From contig CALMIB010000191.1 of NCBI GenBank assembly GCA_937863945.1, positions 1 through 11,860 on the forward strand: a DNA stretch of 11,860 nucleotides. The letters run 5' to 3'. The translations under genes and the position numbers were made by a program. A model generated the notes under the pieces. That model had not been told where the DNA came from. It made no database searches and saw nothing but the letters and a program-made list of their open reading frames with translations. Of this stretch, positions 11,471 through 11,860 are shown piece after piece (positions within the stretch are counted from its first letter, which is position 1; each line of letters starts with the position of its first letter). This stretch comes from an uncultured Longilinea sp. GTDB taxonomy: Bacteria; Chloroflexota; Anaerolineae; Anaerolineales; Anaerolineaceae.

Positions 11471-11860
11471 ATGGAATCTGAACAACGCAAGATCGCATTT
11501 ATTTGCTCGAAGGGCGACCTGGACATGGCCTACCCGGCGCTGGTGATGGGCTGGGCGGCGCTGGGCAACGGCATCGACGTGACCCTCTTCTTCACCTTCT
11601 GGGGCATGGACATGATCACCAAGGACCGCCAGAAGCACCTGGAGCTGGCCCCGGTGGCCAACACCAGCATGAAGATGCGCCTGATGGGCCTGCCGACCGG
11701 CACGTTGGGCATCCCCAACCTGCTGGGCATCCTGCCCGGCATGACCGCCTTCACCTCCTGGTTCATGAAGAAGAAGATGAAGGCCGTAGGCGCCCCGCCG
11801 GTGGACGAATACCTGCAAATGCTGGTGGACGGCGGCGCGCACCTGTACGCCTGCAAGATG
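11471..11860 (+). CDS. DsrE2-like (DsrE/F/H family) sulfur carrier, 3' end cut by window edge
   Basis: The frame is open from ATG 11471 (GGGAG at 11458-11462, 8 bases upstream) to the right edge, giving 130 residues. The start KIAFICSKGDLDMAYPAL and the segment DVTLFFTFWGMDMI are typical of DsrE2-type proteins, which are membrane-associated relatives of DsrE that bind or carry sulfane sulfur. C12 lies at the end of the first strand. C128 in LYACKM corresponds to the conserved Cys of the family (xxACxM). A hydrophobic Gly/Pro/Leu-rich stretch (about 72-97) may form the predicted membrane-contacting part. About 25-40 residues are probably missing. It lies 29 bases after the TusE-like gene in the same direction and is likely a partner in persulfide transfer. 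Confidence 0.87.
   Translation, partial: MESEQRKIAFICSKGDLDMAYPALVMGWAALGNGIDVTLFFTFWGMDMITKDRQKHLELAPVANTSMKMRLMGLPTGTLGIPNLLGILPGMTAFTSWFMKKKMKAVGAPPVDEYLQMLVDGGAHLYACKM

Noticed and set aside
1..11860. tRNA-Sec, other tRNAs, CRISPR arrays, insertion sequences
   Set aside because: I saw no cloverleaf-like intergenic segment, no regularly spaced repeats and no transposase. The few intergenic regions are short and accounted for by promoters and one terminator.

Overview
The window is GC-rich and densely coded, with short gaps and good Shine-Dalgarno sequences. It looks like a chromosomal segment of an environmental bacterium. The mix of genes (a B12-binding MerR regulator, an excisionase-HTH/PocR regulator, an SQR-like/TusE/DsrE2 sulfur cluster, DegV and DUF1295) and the codon usage suggest Chloroflexota (Anaerolineae-like). 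That assignment is inference from family memory only; no rRNA or marker gene is present.

Layout. (1) Positions 6196 down to 1, minus strand: six genes separated by only 11-23 bases. In transcription order they are a MerR/cobalamin-binding regulator of the CarH/LitR type, a thioredoxin-fold PRXL2/AhpC-TSA_2-like protein, a lipoprotein membrane-fusion subunit, an FtsX/MacB-type permease, its ATPase, and a class I CPD photolyase that runs off the left edge. (2) Positions 6197-6374: an AT-rich divergent control region. It has two back-to-back sigma70-like promoters (TTGACA-17-TATACT leftward, TTGACA-17-TATGAT rightward). A perfect 16-bp inverted repeat contains both -35 boxes, and an 11-bp-period direct repeat lies on the leftward side. 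(3) Positions 6375-8900, plus strand: a peroxiredoxin-like gene with an in-frame UGA at the redox-active Cys position, then a small DUF4345-like membrane protein, a DegV protein, a DUF1295 membrane protein and a strong intrinsic terminator. (4) Positions 8901 to the right edge, plus strand: a repeat-rich promoter region, an excisionase-HTH + PocR regulator, an SQR-like flavoprotein, a TusE/DsrC-like protein and a DsrE2-like protein cut by the right edge.

The main result is the gene at 6375-6860. A plain ORF caller splits it at TGA 6504-6506, but the frame reads through as one intact 161-residue peroxiredoxin-like protein with a U-P-F-C active site. A hairpin with a G in its apical loop lies about 25 bases after the UGA, as expected for a bacterial SECIS. 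I read it as a selenoprotein. It is transcribed divergently from a putative B12-dependent light receptor that heads an operon containing photolyase. The two halves may form one light/photo-oxidative stress locus, with a Sec redoxin on one side and a CxxC redoxin, DNA repair and an exporter on the other.

The right-hand cluster looks like a sulfide/persulfide-handling operon under a Cys-rich PocR regulator. Its SQR-like enzyme lacks one of the three classical SQR cysteines, and its DsrC-like protein keeps only the penultimate Cys.
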